Source: Anaerovibrio sp. JC8 (lineage in GTDB: Bacteria > Bacillota > Negativicutes > Selenomonadales > Selenomonadaceae). Taken from it: DNA of 64,000 nt. This document shows, piece by piece, positions 24,882 through 33,665 of the stretch. Each line of letters opens with the position of its first letter. Positions within the stretch are counted from its first letter, which is position 1. The stretch is taken from positions 105,839 through 169,838 of the forward strand of contig NZ_ANBM01000008.1 of NCBI RefSeq assembly GCF_002100115.1, read 5' to 3'. A model generated the notes under the pieces. The model was not told the DNA's origin. It searched no databases and worked only from the letters and a program-made list of their open reading frames with translations. The position numbers and the translations under genes are program-made.

Positions 24882-27743
24882 TTATTCTGCTATCTTGCTT
24901 TTCTTGAATCTGGCAAAAATTTCATCGATTTCCGGCCCTGTCAGCTGATACTTCTCCACCAGCTTGTCCGCCAAAGCCTTGATGGCCTTCTTGCCCCCCT
25001 TGATGATTTTTAGGGTATTTTCGTACTCCTGTTGAATAATCTCGTTGGCTTCCTCATAAACCGCCACCGCCGCCGGACTTACTGACAGGGTTTCCAGCGG
25101 AATATAGGCCCGAAGCTTTCTGCCCATGCCCAGATTGTTGACCATAAGCACAGCATGAACCGTGGCATTTTCCAAATCCCCGCTGATACCGGCATTGATG
25201 CCCTCCTTCTCGCCGAAGAAAACCACCTCCGCCGCCCGGCCTGCCAGGCTTACCCGAATTTTGTCTATATACCATTGACGATTATAGTTTTTGCTGATTT
25301 TTTCATTAACCTTTGGCTTGGTATAGCCACCGTATTCCTCACGGCCAACGATAGTTACAAAGGATGACTGCTCTCCGGTTAGCCACAATAAATACGCATG
25401 GCCCGCCTCATGGACTGCTGTGGCAAAATAATTGATTTCCTCCCACTCGTGCTTTTGACCAAAGGTCAGCTCATCCAGAGCATCCGACAGAATATCGCTG
25501 TCCACCTCTTTTTGCTGCTTCAGGGCCATACGGGTGGCCAGGGCAATAAAATCATTAATATCCGCAATACTGTGGCCAAATACCCGATCCGCTATATTAT
25601 TAATGATAGAATCCGGAATGGTGGTTATCCCCTTATTTTCCAAGGCCTTCTTGATGCCCGCAATACGCTCATCCCGGTCCGGCAGCTTCACATAAATCTT
25701 GTGCTCCAGCAGATGCAGCAGCTCCGGGTCAAGATCCGAATTTTCGTCAGATACCGTGGAATGAGTCCAGTTCATGGTGCCCACAAACAGCACCGGAGAA
25801 CCGCAGCTCTTGATATCCTTTATTCCGTTAATAATAGTTCTGACCGCCCCAAGGCCACAGGCCTTTATGAGCAGGTCAAACTTCTCAATAAGAATAATGG
25901 ACGGAGCTTCCCGAACAGCCTTTTCAAACAAATCCTTTATAAGCTCGCAGGCCCCCTCAGGAGTCAAATCCGCCAGGCGGGATGGGGTTATCATCAAAAG
26001 ATTGGCCTCGGATTCCGTAGCCAAGGCCCGGGTCAAGGATACCTTTCCCGCATCAGCAGAACCAAAAAGCAGCACGCCCCCCGGCACACTGTGATACTTC
26101 ATGACAAAGGCCTCCGGATTGACCAGATATTCCTTTAAGTATTTCAAATCCTCCTTGGCACTGGTGCCGCCCACAATATCATCAAAGTACCGCGGTTCCT
26201 TGTATTCCTCCAGATACTCGTCCACCGGGTCCGGCCCCTTCAAGTTTTCAAACTCAAAATCGTAGAAAATAACCTCGGCGGTCTTGCCATCCTCCGACAA
26301 CCGCTGGGCCGTATTGTATTTTACAATCAAATCCTCTTTTTGCAGGGCATCATAGGTCTTCTGAATAAGAATATCCCGGGCAATGAGCAGCATTTCCGCC
26401 TGAGCACCCTCACTGTCAATGGACAAATCGACGGTTCCCCGAGCCCCCTTTTGCCTAAAGGTAAAGTAGTCCGCCAGGGTGATATTGTCGTGTTTAATGA
26501 GATAAACCGGCAAGGTTGGCAAATTTTCCCGAATAATTTCAAAGACCCCAAGGCCCACAGACACCTCATCATCAAGACTCAGCACGTTGAAGCCCCGGTC
26601 CTCCACGCCTTCCATGAGGTCCACCACCACAAAGGACAGATAGGCCTCGGACAATACCTTCACTGCCTCATCAAGATTCTGAACAAAAATATAATCTATG
26701 TAGTCATTTTCTGTTAAGCACTGATATTTCTTCTGGTCCGCCACCAGCAGCACCTGAGGCTTTTCCTTGTAGCTAAAAAGAGTAGCCATTGGACTGTCCG
26801 GCTCCGGCCGTTCCACGGAAAAATTAATCTTCTGGATTTTGGTCAGGGCCTTCGGATCCAGATGACGGCTCAGCTCATAAAACTCATTTTTTAAAAAGGC
26901 CCGGCTTAAGGGCAGCACCGAATTGGCATCTATCATGTCGCACTGATTAAATAGGCACAAATTCAGCATATCCGGGTCAAGATCCATATCGTAGCCGTAT
27001 TCCTTCTTCACTTCCCCAGCAAAGTCCCAGAAGCCCTGCTCCATGAGCTCCAGCAAATGATTTACCGCTAAATCCTTAAAGAAAATAATGCTTTCATTAT
27101 TAAAATATTCATAAAAGAACAATAATGGAAAATCTGACTCCTCCAGCTCTTTGGCAAAGGAACCCAAAATAACCGATTTTGGCAGCATGGAACCAAGGGC
27201 GTCATTTAAATACAGTTCCGCCCCCACATGGGTAGTAAAAATAATCAGATTATCCCCATAGGATATTTCCTTGTTTCTGGTCTTGTCCACCACCCGGCCG
27301 GTTTCAATAATCTGGCTGATGGCTGAAACCACCTTTGGGCTGGCCTTTTCAATATTTTTTAACAGCAGAATGCCCCTTGGATTTTCCTCCACAAAACGGG
27401 AAATCCGGCCAGCCTCCTTGTTGCCGCTGACCGTATTCACCAAATCCTCCGCAAAGGTTTCTGCCGCATTTACATCCAGATTGACCTCCAAAATCTCCCG
27501 CTTCAAAACATCTGCCGTAATATAGGCCAGCCGTGACTTGCCGCTGCCCGGTGGTCCCGACAGGAGAAAGATATTGTTCAGGGCCTGGCTGGAGGTTTCC
27601 GGAATAAACTCCCCCTTGAACACCCCCTGCACAAAATAATGAATGGCCTCATCCTGACCCTTTATATTAGCGCTCAGAGTCTGATAAAGGAGCTTCGTGT
27701 TCTTGGACAGCTCCGCCAGCTTCTTTTTCTCTTTTCCGGTCAT
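24882..27743 (-). CDS. Soluble multidomain AAA protein: Clp-like AAA, receiver-like domain, degenerate FtsH-type AAA, intact M41 protease
   Basis: 953 residues, no signal peptide and no membrane helix. Residues about 20-290 resemble the ClpA/B second AAA module, with intact Walker A GPPGSGKS (63-70). The Walker B position reads ILLLKNIEKA (125-134), with KN where DE is expected. Residues about 329-440 look like a response-regulator receiver fold (D336, D375 in VVVDLMEG, K417). Residues about 515-745 align with the FtsH AAA domain. Its Walker A is GSADAGKV (no Ser/Thr), its Walker B acidic pair is E620-K621, and the RPGRFD arginine-finger segment is missing. Residues about 765-950 are an M41 peptidase with HEAGH (778-782) and the third ligand D856 in SGDLENAT. 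Only the protease site looks fully intact. It is monocistronic; function unknown. Confidence 0.85.
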   Translation of the reverse strand: MTGKEKKKLAELSKNTKLLYQTLSANIKGQDEAIHYFVQGVFKGEFIPETSSQALNNIFLLSGPPGSGKSRLAYITADVLKREILEVNLDVNAAETFAEDLVNTVSGNKEAGRISRFVEENPRGILLLKNIEKASPKVVSAISQIIETGRVVDKTRNKEISYGDNLIIFTTHVGAELYLNDALGSMLPKSVILGSFAKELEESDFPLLFFYEYFNNESIIFFKDLAVNHLLELMEQGFWDFAGEVKKEYGYDMDLDPDMLNLCLFNQCDMIDANSVLPLSRAFLKNEFYELSRHLDPKALTKIQKINFSVERPEPDSPMATLFSYKEKPQVLLVADQKKYQCLTENDYIDYIFVQNLDEAVKVLSEAYLSFVVVDLMEGVEDRGFNVLSLDDEVSVGLGVFEIIRENLPTLPVYLIKHDNITLADYFTFRQKGARGTVDLSIDSEGAQAEMLLIARDILIQKTYDALQKEDLIVKYNTAQRLSEDGKTAEVIFYDFEFENLKGPDPVDEYLEEYKEPRYFDDIVGGTSAKEDLKYLKEYLVNPEAFVMKYHSVPGGVLLFGSADAGKVSLTRALATESEANLLMITPSRLADLTPEGACELIKDLFEKAVREAPSIILIEKFDLLIKACGLGAVRTIINGIKDIKSCGSPVLFVGTMNWTHSTVSDENSDLDPELLHLLEHKIYVKLPDRDERIAGIKKALENKGITTIPDSIINNIADRVFGHSIADINDFIALATRMALKQQKEVDSDILSDALDELTFGQKHEWEEINYFATAVHEAGHAYLLWLTGEQSSFVTIVGREEYGGYTKPKVNEKISKNYNRQWYIDKIRVSLAGRAAEVVFFGEKEGINAGISGDLENATVHAVLMVNNLGMGRKLRAYIPLETLSVSPAAVAVYEEANEIIQQEYENTLKIIKGGKKAIKALADKLVEKYQLTGPEIDEIFARFKKSKIAE

Positions 27744-27841
27744 AATATCACTCCCTCTGACCCATTGGTATTCTATCTTTTAATTGTTTATTTCTTTATT
27801 ATGGGGAGAATATCCTTTTTTATTCCTGCCATACCCATATT

Positions 27842-27874
27842 AAAAAGGCCAGAGCGGTTGATACACCACTCTGG
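27842..27874 (-). terminator. Terminator after the nitroreductase pseudogene
   Basis: Minus-strand stem GCCAGAGTGGT / ACCGCTCTGGC (27874-27864 with 27857-27847), one G-T pair, followed by CTTTTT. The stem is closely related to that at 30762-30793. Confidence 0.75.
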
Positions 27875-27893
27875 CACACAAAAAACTATATCA

Positions 27894-28407
27894 TTACAGA
27901 TAACTTACGGTTTCCGACAAATCCTTGCGGCTTGCATGGTTCGGCAAAGGACCGGCCCCTTCTGCGGCATAGCCCAGATCCATCAGCATCAATACTTCTT
28001 CATTTTCCGGCAAGCCTAATTTTTTTCGCCACAACCTCAGGATCAAAATAATTGAGCCAGCAGCTGTCCACGCCCTCATCGGCAGCAGCCAAAATCATGT
28101 GGGTTGCCACAATGGTTGCATCCTCAACCCCTGAATTCCTCTTATCTCCAGGATAGGTAAATACATTATTTTTGTCAAAGGCCACCACTAGCACTGTAGG
28201 TGCACCATAGCGGCATGGTGTTGCCTCATCAATCTTGGCCAGCAGCTCCGCAGACTGCACTACATAAATGTGCTGCTCCTGAAGATTTTTGGCAGTTGGT
28301 GCCAATCTCCCCGCCTCAAGAATAGCTGTGATTTTCTCCTTTTCCACCTGACGGTCAGAATACTTTTTGCATGAATACCGGTCCTTGATAACTTGCTTAA
28401 ATTCCAT
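27894..28407 (-). pseudogene. Nitroreductase-family protein, frame broken at an A7 run
   Basis: Residues 1-126 read as a small FMN nitroreductase (RYSCKKYSDRQV, ILEAGRLAPTAKN, GVEDATIVATHMIL, GVDSCWLNYF). The frame then fails at seven consecutive A (28026-28020 on the minus strand) and ends four codons later. With six A, the reading GCG AAA AAA TTA GGC continues as AKKLGLPENEEVL and LMDLGYAAEG to a normal stop at 27894. This restores a protein of about 170 residues. It may be a genuine recent frameshift, a slippage-dependent gene or a homopolymer error. The ATG at 28407 has a good ribosome site. Confidence 0.85.
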
Positions 28408-28463
28408 AGTATCCTCCTTGCATAAAACCCTCTACTTGCTTTTTAATATACTACTGAAACATA

Positions 28464-28919
28464 TTATACTATTTTCCCTTCCAGATGGTCCATTTCATGC
28501 TGGACGATTTCTGCCAGCAGTCCCGTGAATTTCTGACGCTTTTTCTGCCAACGCATATCACGGTAGCTGACCTCTACCCACTCACTGCGTTTTACTTCAT
28601 GCTTATCTTCCAAAGATAAGCAGCCCTCTTCCACTGTGTAGGTCTTGCCGGAAAGCTTTTCGTACTTTGGATTCAGCATTACCAGCACATCAGCAGGACC
28701 AGCCCCCGGCAGGCTGCCCGCTCCGTCCTCCGCATCCAGGCTTATGGCAATTACCGCCTTTGGCACCCCTATCATATTGGCCGCCATGCCGATACAGGTC
28801 ATTCTATAGGCCTGCAGGGTATCAGCCAAATCCTGTGCCACCCCGGCTATGTCATCCTTGGTGGCCGGCTTAGCCTTTTTCTTCAGTATTTCTATATCCT
28901 TATTTATATCCTTAACCAT
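28464..28919 (-). CDS. Divergent peptide deformylase-like protein
   Basis: 151 residues from ATG 28919, with AGAGGA upstream; an in-frame extension to 29075 overlaps the previous gene and lacks a site. Metal motifs EEGCLSLE and QHEMDHLEG are intact, but motif 1 reads CIGMAANMIG where GVGLAAPQIG is usual, so the active-site Gln is Met. It may act on selected substrates or be a paralogue with altered activity. The canonical def is at 16893-17360. It starts 17 bp after the L,D-transpeptidase stop. Confidence 0.82.
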   Translation of the reverse strand: MVKDINKDIEILKKKAKPATKDDIAGVAQDLADTLQAYRMTCIGMAANMIGVPKAVIAISLDAEDGAGSLPGAGPADVLVMLNPKYEKLSGKTYTVEEGCLSLEDKHEVKRSEWVEVSYRDMRWQKKRQKFTGLLAEIVQHEMDHLEGKIV

Positions 28920-28936
28920 CAGCAAATCCTCTTTTT

Positions 28937-29671
28937 TTATAAACTGCCGCCCAGTTTTTCCAGGCTGTTGATAATAACCACGCAGTCTGGACGGACGTGT
29001 GTCATGACAAACTTCATTTTTTCCGCTGGAATGGCTACGCAGCCACCAGTATATGGCTTGTTGGGGCCGAAGCAATGCAGGAATATGGCCGAGCCCTCAC
29101 CCGGAACTGCCTTCTCGTTATAGCTTATGTTCAGGCAATAAACATAGTGGGTTTTATAGTCCACAATATGCTCACTGGCTTCCGTATTTAAGCCGGGCAT
29201 TTGCCGGATGTCCACCATCTGATTATATTTCATGCCCGGACGCTCATCCCCGGACCAATAGCAATTTTCGTCCACCTGTTGATAAGGAATGGCGCAGCCC
29301 GGATCCGGTGCAATTCCAAAGGCCGCATTAAAATAAAAGGTCCCCACAGGGGTCATGCCGTCCCCCTCCCTTGTCTTTCCCAGTCCTTGTTTCCCGATAA
29401 AGCCCGGGGTGGTCATAATCTGATGCCATTGGCCCTGCTTGTTCTTTTCATGCATAGAAATCCAGGCCGTGGTCCCCTCAACACCGGCTACCACAAACAG
29501 TTGCTGACTGGTGTAGGCCTCAGGAAGCTGCTGCACCCAATCTGGAGATGGCTCATATTTTCCACCCTTGGCACCGGCCGAAGAAATTTCCCCACAGGAC
29601 ATGCTGACCAGGGTCACCAGCAGCACACCCACCAGTAGCTTACATATTGAGCTGCCTATTGATACTCTCAT
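28937..29671 (-). CDS. L,D-transpeptidase (YkuD/ErfK-type) with N-terminal export signal
   Basis: 244 residues. A hydrophobic N-terminus (about 8-25) ends in SMSCG, which could be a lipoprotein or a signal-peptidase I site. The catalytic region carries HCFGPNKPYTGGCVAIP (about 208-224), with His and Cys in the SHGC-like arrangement, plus upstream GFIGKQGLGKTREGDGMTP. It is predicted to make 3-3 peptidoglycan crosslinks or attach proteins to the wall. Confidence 0.85.
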   Translation of the reverse strand: MRVSIGSSICKLLVGVLLVTLVSMSCGEISSAGAKGGKYEPSPDWVQQLPEAYTSQQLFVVAGVEGTTAWISMHEKNKQGQWHQIMTTPGFIGKQGLGKTREGDGMTPVGTFYFNAAFGIAPDPGCAIPYQQVDENCYWSGDERPGMKYNQMVDIRQMPGLNTEASEHIVDYKTHYVYCLNISYNEKAVPGEGSAIFLHCFGPNKPYTGGCVAIPAEKMKFVMTHVRPDCVVIINSLEKLGGSL

Positions 29672-29705
29672 TCCATATACTCCTTAATGTAACCGATAAT
29701 CCACC

Positions 29706-30716
29706 TTAATAAATGGCATCTTCCTGCAATACATTGATACCGGCTGCCAGCAGCTCCTGACGTACCCAATCAAAATGGTCATTGAGCTCTTCATAGAACT
29801 GGGTTCGGAAATTCAAATCATTGATAATCGTTCCGGCACTGTATTCCACTTCAGCATCCTCGTCATTGAAGTCCTCTATCTCGAAGAAATTGCTGTGAAT
29901 CCGCTTCATCCACTCCTGATACCGCACATCAATATCGTCAGACTGAATCCCCTTGAAGCATTCCAATAATAACTCCTGCTGCCGCTCCGATAAGCCTGTA
30001 ACCGGCTCACAGCTGACAGACTGCAAAATGCGGAAAATCTTTTCCGAGGCGTCAAGGAACTCATCCCAATTCTTCCGCCCCTCCTTGAAATGATCGCTGC
30101 TGCGCCACCACAAAAACGGCATATCAGGACAATGAACCGCCGCCACATGTCCCAACGGGTTCACCATTTCCACCAGCTTGTTTAATGCCGTATTGGCACC
30201 TATCAGCTCACCCACAGCCTTTTCAATAAGCGAGCCCTGGTTGGCAAACAGCAGACTCTGTACCTTGTTAAGAGCTGCATTCAGACCGGCAAATTCCTGA
30301 TGGGCCCAAGTATCGGCATAAACATGCAATCCTATCCCCAGCCGGAAGCCAAAATCCGAATTGTCCAGGGTGGTAGCCAGCAGGCGGTCCGCCAGCTTAT
30401 TGGCCAGTTCACTGTTTTTCTTGCAAACCAGCTTTTCATCATTGTTCTCTCCCTGCAGACCCGGCAAAAAATGGAATGGTATCCACACCTCGCAGTTTCC
30501 CTTGCCGGTCATATTCCCCCAGACATTCTGACAGGAATAACGCACCCGTACCCCATTGGCAATGTTTTCCTTTTCCTCGGCATCGGAAAAAGGATTCTGG
30601 TCAAAATTGTCGTCCACAAACTGGGAACTGGTAGCAATAATATTGGAATTGCCGCTACCAAACTTCGCCCAGCGGGACAACACATAAATTGTGGCATAAT
30701 GATAATCCAAATCCAT
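29706..30716 (-). CDS. DUF6765-like protein
   Basis: 336 residues from ATG 30716, with AGGAGG 6 nt upstream. The frame extends to 30797, but that part overlaps a hairpin and has no site. It begins MDLDYHYATIYVLSRWA and contains SSQFVDDN and LGIGLHVYADTWAHQEFAG (His and Asp suggest a metal site like that of zinc-dependent phospholipase C folds). No signal or membrane helix is evident. Function unknown. Confidence 0.65.
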   Translation of the reverse strand: MDLDYHYATIYVLSRWAKFGSGNSNIIATSSQFVDDNFDQNPFSDAEEKENIANGVRVRYSCQNVWGNMTGKGNCEVWIPFHFLPGLQGENNDEKLVCKKNSELANKLADRLLATTLDNSDFGFRLGIGLHVYADTWAHQEFAGLNAALNKVQSLLFANQGSLIEKAVGELIGANTALNKLVEMVNPLGHVAAVHCPDMPFLWWRSSDHFKEGRKNWDEFLDASEKIFRILQSVSCEPVTGLSERQQELLLECFKGIQSDDIDVRYQEWMKRIHSNFFEIEDFNDEDAEVEYSAGTIINDLNFRTQFYEELNDHFDWVRQELLAAGINVLQEDAIY

Positions 30717-30761
30717 AGCTATCCTCCTAAATCTTTTTCCCCTTTGATAATGATGGATAAA

Positions 30762-30793
30762 TGCCAGGGCGGTGCAAAAACACCACTCTGGCA
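30762..30793 (-). terminator. Hairpin after the chemoreceptor gene
   Basis: Minus-strand stem TGCCAGAGTGGTG / CGCCGCCCTGGCA-like (30793-30781 with 30774-30762). The T tract is weak, so termination is plausible rather than certain. The left arm shares GCCAGAGTGGTGT with the hairpin at 27847-27874. Confidence 0.5.
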
Positions 30794-30834
30794 TCATCCT
30801 TTGCTATATCACGTTATTGTGAATCCTTTATGAA

Positions 30835-32550
30835 TTAAAACTTAAACTTACGCAGGGAGTTCTGCAATTCCTCTGCCAGCTTGGACAGGGACTCACTGGC
30901 GGAAGCAATTTCACTGGCGGAAGCGGACTGTTCCTCAGTTGCTGCCGAAACGGTCTGCATTTCATCGGAAACTGCACGGCCCTGGGTGTCGATATTGGCC
31001 ACCTGGGTAGTAATATTCTCTGTATCGGAAGTAGCAGAATGAACTGCCTGACTCATGTTGGTTACTTCCTGAGTTACTTCATTTACCAGGGACTCGATCT
31101 CGATAAAGTTCTGTCTCAGATTGGCCACGGACTCAGCACCGGCATCTACAGTAGCCCGGCCCTTCTGCATAGCAGAAACCGCCTGCTGGGTTTCCTGCTG
31201 AATACCAGTAATAAGCTGAGTAATCTTCTGAGCTGCCTCACCGGACTGCTCTGCCAGCTTACGAACCTCTTCTGCTACTACGGCAAAGCCACGGCCATGC
31301 TCACCGGCACGGGCAGCCTCAATAGCTGCATTGAGCGCCAGCAGGTTGGTCTGCTCTGCTATGCCGGAGATGGTTTCCACGATAGTACCAATTTCCTGTG
31401 AGCTTTCGCCAAGTCTGTCCACAATTTCTGCGGAATCCTGAACACCAACAGCACCGTTACGAATCTGCTGGATGGTTTCATCAATGGATTTAAGACCCTG
31501 AGAAGCGGATTTTGCTGCCGCTTCAGCACGGGTAGCCACGTTATTGGACTGGGCATCAATAGCAGAAACCGATTCATTAATATGTCCTACGGCCTGGGTA
31601 CTGGATTCAATAGCACCCTGCTGTATCTGTACGGCACCGGCTGCATCAGTAACGGACTGAGCCACCTGAGTGGAGGCCTGGGCTGACTGCTGGGCACTGG
31701 CGGTCAATTCCTCACCGGCTGCCGCAATCTGCTGGGCACTGCCATTGGCCTGACGCATAAGGTTGTTAAGATTTTCTCTCATAACACTGACGGTATCTGC
31801 CAGCTCACCAATTTCATCTGTGGTGGTTATGCTGCGAGGAGTAATTCTAAAATCGCCATCGCCCATGCGACGACAGGTTTCCACCATTTTGTCCAATGGA
31901 CCGGTAATAGCCCGAATAATGAGAGCTGAAACACCAAACAATGCAATTAAAGCCATAACAGAAAACAGTATCATCATTCTGCTGGCTGAAGCCGCATCGC
32001 TTTCCATCTTCTCAAACAGGGCATGGGAATTTTCCTGAGCCTGCTTCTGTTGATCCTCCAGCAGGAGTCTCAATGCCTTGGTGGCATCACCGGCATTTTT
32101 GCTGAGGTATGTTGCACCCTCGTCCTTATTGTTGGCCTCTGCCAAAGCAACTACCCTATCAATGGCTGTGCCAAAAACATTCCACTTTTCCAGAATAGCT
32201 GCATTGGCCTTCTCGGCCTCGGTGCCAGCAGTAGCCTGCTCATACAGCTTCCAATTGGACTCGAAGTTTTCCCTTATTTCCTTCTGGTCATTTCTAAGGT
32301 CATCAATACGCTTCTGATCCTTGGCGGACAGGGAAAGAGCACCTCTTGACTGCATATCGCGCAGCATGTATTTTATCTCACCGATACAATACAGCTGCTG
32401 CATGTTTTTCTGATAAATAATCTCCAATGACTCCTTGGATTCGGAGATAGTAGAATAACCACGGTAACCAATGAGGGCCATTCCAATGGCCGCAATTACC
32501 ACAAGGGTTAATATCTTGTACATCATTTTTAAATTGTAGAAAAAGCTCAT
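30835..32550 (-). CDS. Methyl-accepting chemotaxis protein (four-helix-bundle sensor)
   Basis: 571 residues: TM1 (about 12-30), a periplasmic/extracellular helical sensor of the 4HB_MCP type (about 31-190), TM2 (about 191-213), HAMP (about 212-266), and a cytoplasmic signalling domain. The hairpin tip is conserved: [19 protein letters not shown] (about 398-416). It would control CheA, but no other chemotaxis gene is in the window. It lies directly beside the prophage attachment site. Confidence 0.94.
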   Translation of the reverse strand: MSFFYNLKMMYKILTLVVIAAIGMALIGYRGYSTISESKESLEIIYQKNMQQLYCIGEIKYMLRDMQSRGALSLSAKDQKRIDDLRNDQKEIRENFESNWKLYEQATAGTEAEKANAAILEKWNVFGTAIDRVVALAEANNKDEGATYLSKNAGDATKALRLLLEDQQKQAQENSHALFEKMESDAASASRMMILFSVMALIALFGVSALIIRAITGPLDKMVETCRRMGDGDFRITPRSITTTDEIGELADTVSVMRENLNNLMRQANGSAQQIAAAGEELTASAQQSAQASTQVAQSVTDAAGAVQIQQGAIESSTQAVGHINESVSAIDAQSNNVATRAEAAAKSASQGLKSIDETIQQIRNGAVGVQDSAEIVDRLGESSQEIGTIVETISGIAEQTNLLALNAAIEAARAGEHGRGFAVVAEEVRKLAEQSGEAAQKITQLITGIQQETQQAVSAMQKGRATVDAGAESVANLRQNFIEIESLVNEVTQEVTNMSQAVHSATSDTENITTQVANIDTQGRAVSDEMQTVSAATEEQSASASEIASASESLSKLAEELQNSLRKFKF

Positions 32551-32644
32551 AAAAACCCCCTCTTTCTTACTTTATGTGTTTACTGAGGAATTCTACCTTT
32601 GTAGCTAAAATCCTTTAATTTTTTATTTTTTTTCAAAAAAAGAC

Positions 32645-32685
32645 ATAAAAAAACCTCAAAATCCCATTTACGAGATTTTGAGGTT
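32645..32685 (-). terminator. Original tRNA-Arg operon terminator, displaced by the prophage
   Basis: Minus-strand 12-bp stem AACCTCAAAATC / GATTTTGAGGTT (32685-32674 with 32663-32652), followed by TTTTTTTATG. It sits 9 bp past the displaced tRNA 3' end (32695). Before integration it would have been the terminator of the tRNA-Pro/tRNA-Arg transcript, now 26 kb away. Confidence 0.85.
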
Positions 32686-32693
32686 AATTTCAA

Positions 32694-32741
32694 ATGGTGC
32701 GACAGGAGGGATTCGAACCCCCGACCCACGGCTTAGAAGGC
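32694..32741. repeat. Prophage attachment repeat (distal copy, tRNA-Arg 3' half)
   Basis: 48 bp identical to 58564-58611. It spans the tRNA-Arg anticodon loop through the encoded CCA. Sequences diverge on both sides immediately outside the 48 bp. Confidence 0.95.
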
Positions 32742-32850
32742 GAGATTTTCAACTATAATCGAATAGTTGTTTGCCATCGCCAAAGCCTTGTGGCATCTAT
32801 CATCACGGGCTAAAAAGCATCTGTTCAATCTATACTCAATATAGCACACT

Positions 32851-32893
32851 CGCGGCACAAAATGCAAACTTTTTGCGGCGAAAAATGCAAACT
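32851..32893 (+). repeat. Two arm-type integrase-site repeats at the distal prophage end
   Basis: Copies CGCGGCACAAAATGCAAACT (32851-32870) and TGCGGCGAAAAATGCAAACT (32874-32893), direct and 23 bp apart, starting 110 bp from the attachment repeat. A matching copy lies at 58485-58504 by the other attachment repeat. This arrangement is what arm-binding sites of a tyrosine integrase with an N-terminal arm-binding domain would look like. Confidence 0.7.
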
Positions 32894-33064
32894 CACGGCA
32901 TATTTTTTTACCCATAATGTCAAAATTTGACTAAATGATGCTTTTCTTTATGCGCGTTGTATGAGTATACAATACAGGATAACATCCCCCCAAAAAGCCT
33001 TTAAATCCCCCTATTCTCAGTAACTTGTCAACACTCGTTAAAATCCACCCTCTCCAAACGTGAT

Positions 33065-33080
33065 AAACTGTCAACAGTTT
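33065..33080. repeat. Perfect inverted repeat AAACTGT-CA-ACAGTTT
   Basis: A 7-bp arm pair around a 2-bp centre, typical in form for an operator of a dimeric regulator. There is no adjacent gene start, so the role is unknown. Confidence 0.45.
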
Positions 33081-33244
33081 TAAAGGTATTTTTTTAATGT
33101 TTTAGCCCCCATTTCTGGCAATTACCGCTGGTTGCTCTCCAGTTGGCGTGTATGAGGTTTTATGCTATCCCGAATACAAATACCTTCATAGGCCATTTAA
33201 AAACGCTTAGAACGCATTTCAGAGCGTCGAATTTTTGAGGGCAA

Positions 33245-33279
33245 AGAAAAAAAGGTATGTACCCGCTAAGATACATACC
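33245..33279 (-). terminator. Late-operon terminator
   Basis: Minus-strand stem GGTATGTA / TACATACC (33279-33272 with 33261-33254), followed by TTTTTTTC. It is 12 bp past the endolysin stop and closes the late transcript. Confidence 0.9.
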
Positions 33280-33290
33280 AAAATTTCTAT

Positions 33291-33665
33291 TTACCACTGA
33301 TAATAGTTCGGGCTGTTGCCGTTGTCCCTTACATCCACATGACAGCCCCACTCATAGAGGCCTACCCCATCAAAGCCAATTTGCTCACAGTACCATTTGA
33401 GTTGTTCAGGTGTGTGGCAGAATTGGTAATCAGGGGTCTGCACATCCGCCGCGTTGCCAAGCACATGTTGGCTGTTTGGAACACCCCCTACCTCTGCGTT
33501 ATGTTCAGGGCATCTATAGGCACAACTTATATAGACCGGCCCGCCTATCATTTCTCGCAGTTGGTCAAGCTTCTCTAGTAGTAATGGGTTTACCTTATAA
33601 GCCCCGCCATCACAGCATCCAACGCCGTGACATTCTATCTCATAATCTGAAAAGTATTTACTCAT
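33291..33665 (-). CDS. Phage endolysin, peptidase M15 family (D-Ala-D-Ala carboxypeptidase-like)
   Basis: 124 residues covering one M15_3-type domain. Zinc ligands are recognisable in NSQHVLGNAADVQ (SxHxxGxAxD) and the later CHVDV. There is no signal peptide and no wall-binding domain, so release needs the neighbouring holin. Its ATG overlaps the stop of the 56-residue membrane protein gene (ATGA). It is the last gene of the late operon. Confidence 0.88.
   Translation of the reverse strand: MSKYFSDYEIECHGVGCCDGGAYKVNPLLLEKLDQLREMIGGPVYISCAYRCPEHNAEVGGVPNSQHVLGNAADVQTPDYQFCHTPEQLKWYCEQIGFDGVGLYEWGCHVDVRDNGNSPNYYQW

Larger units (their letters stand above)
32742..33244. other. Non-coding distal end of the prophage (arm sites, no gene seen)
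   Basis: About 500 bp between the attachment repeat and the late terminator. It holds two integrase arm-type repeats (32851-32893) and the perfect 16-bp palindrome at 33065-33080. Two TGTCAACA words lie near 33027 and 33070. Short open frames on the minus strand here have no ribosome sites. No lysogenic-conversion gene is apparent. Confidence 0.6.

Noticed and set aside
32733..32915. 60-codon minus-strand frame next to the attachment repeat
   Set aside because: It runs over the attachment core and arm-type repeats and has no ribosome site.
33160..33351. 63-codon minus-strand frame overlapping the endolysin end and late terminator
   Set aside because: It crosses the terminator hairpin and lacks a start site; it is a shadow of the endolysin frame.
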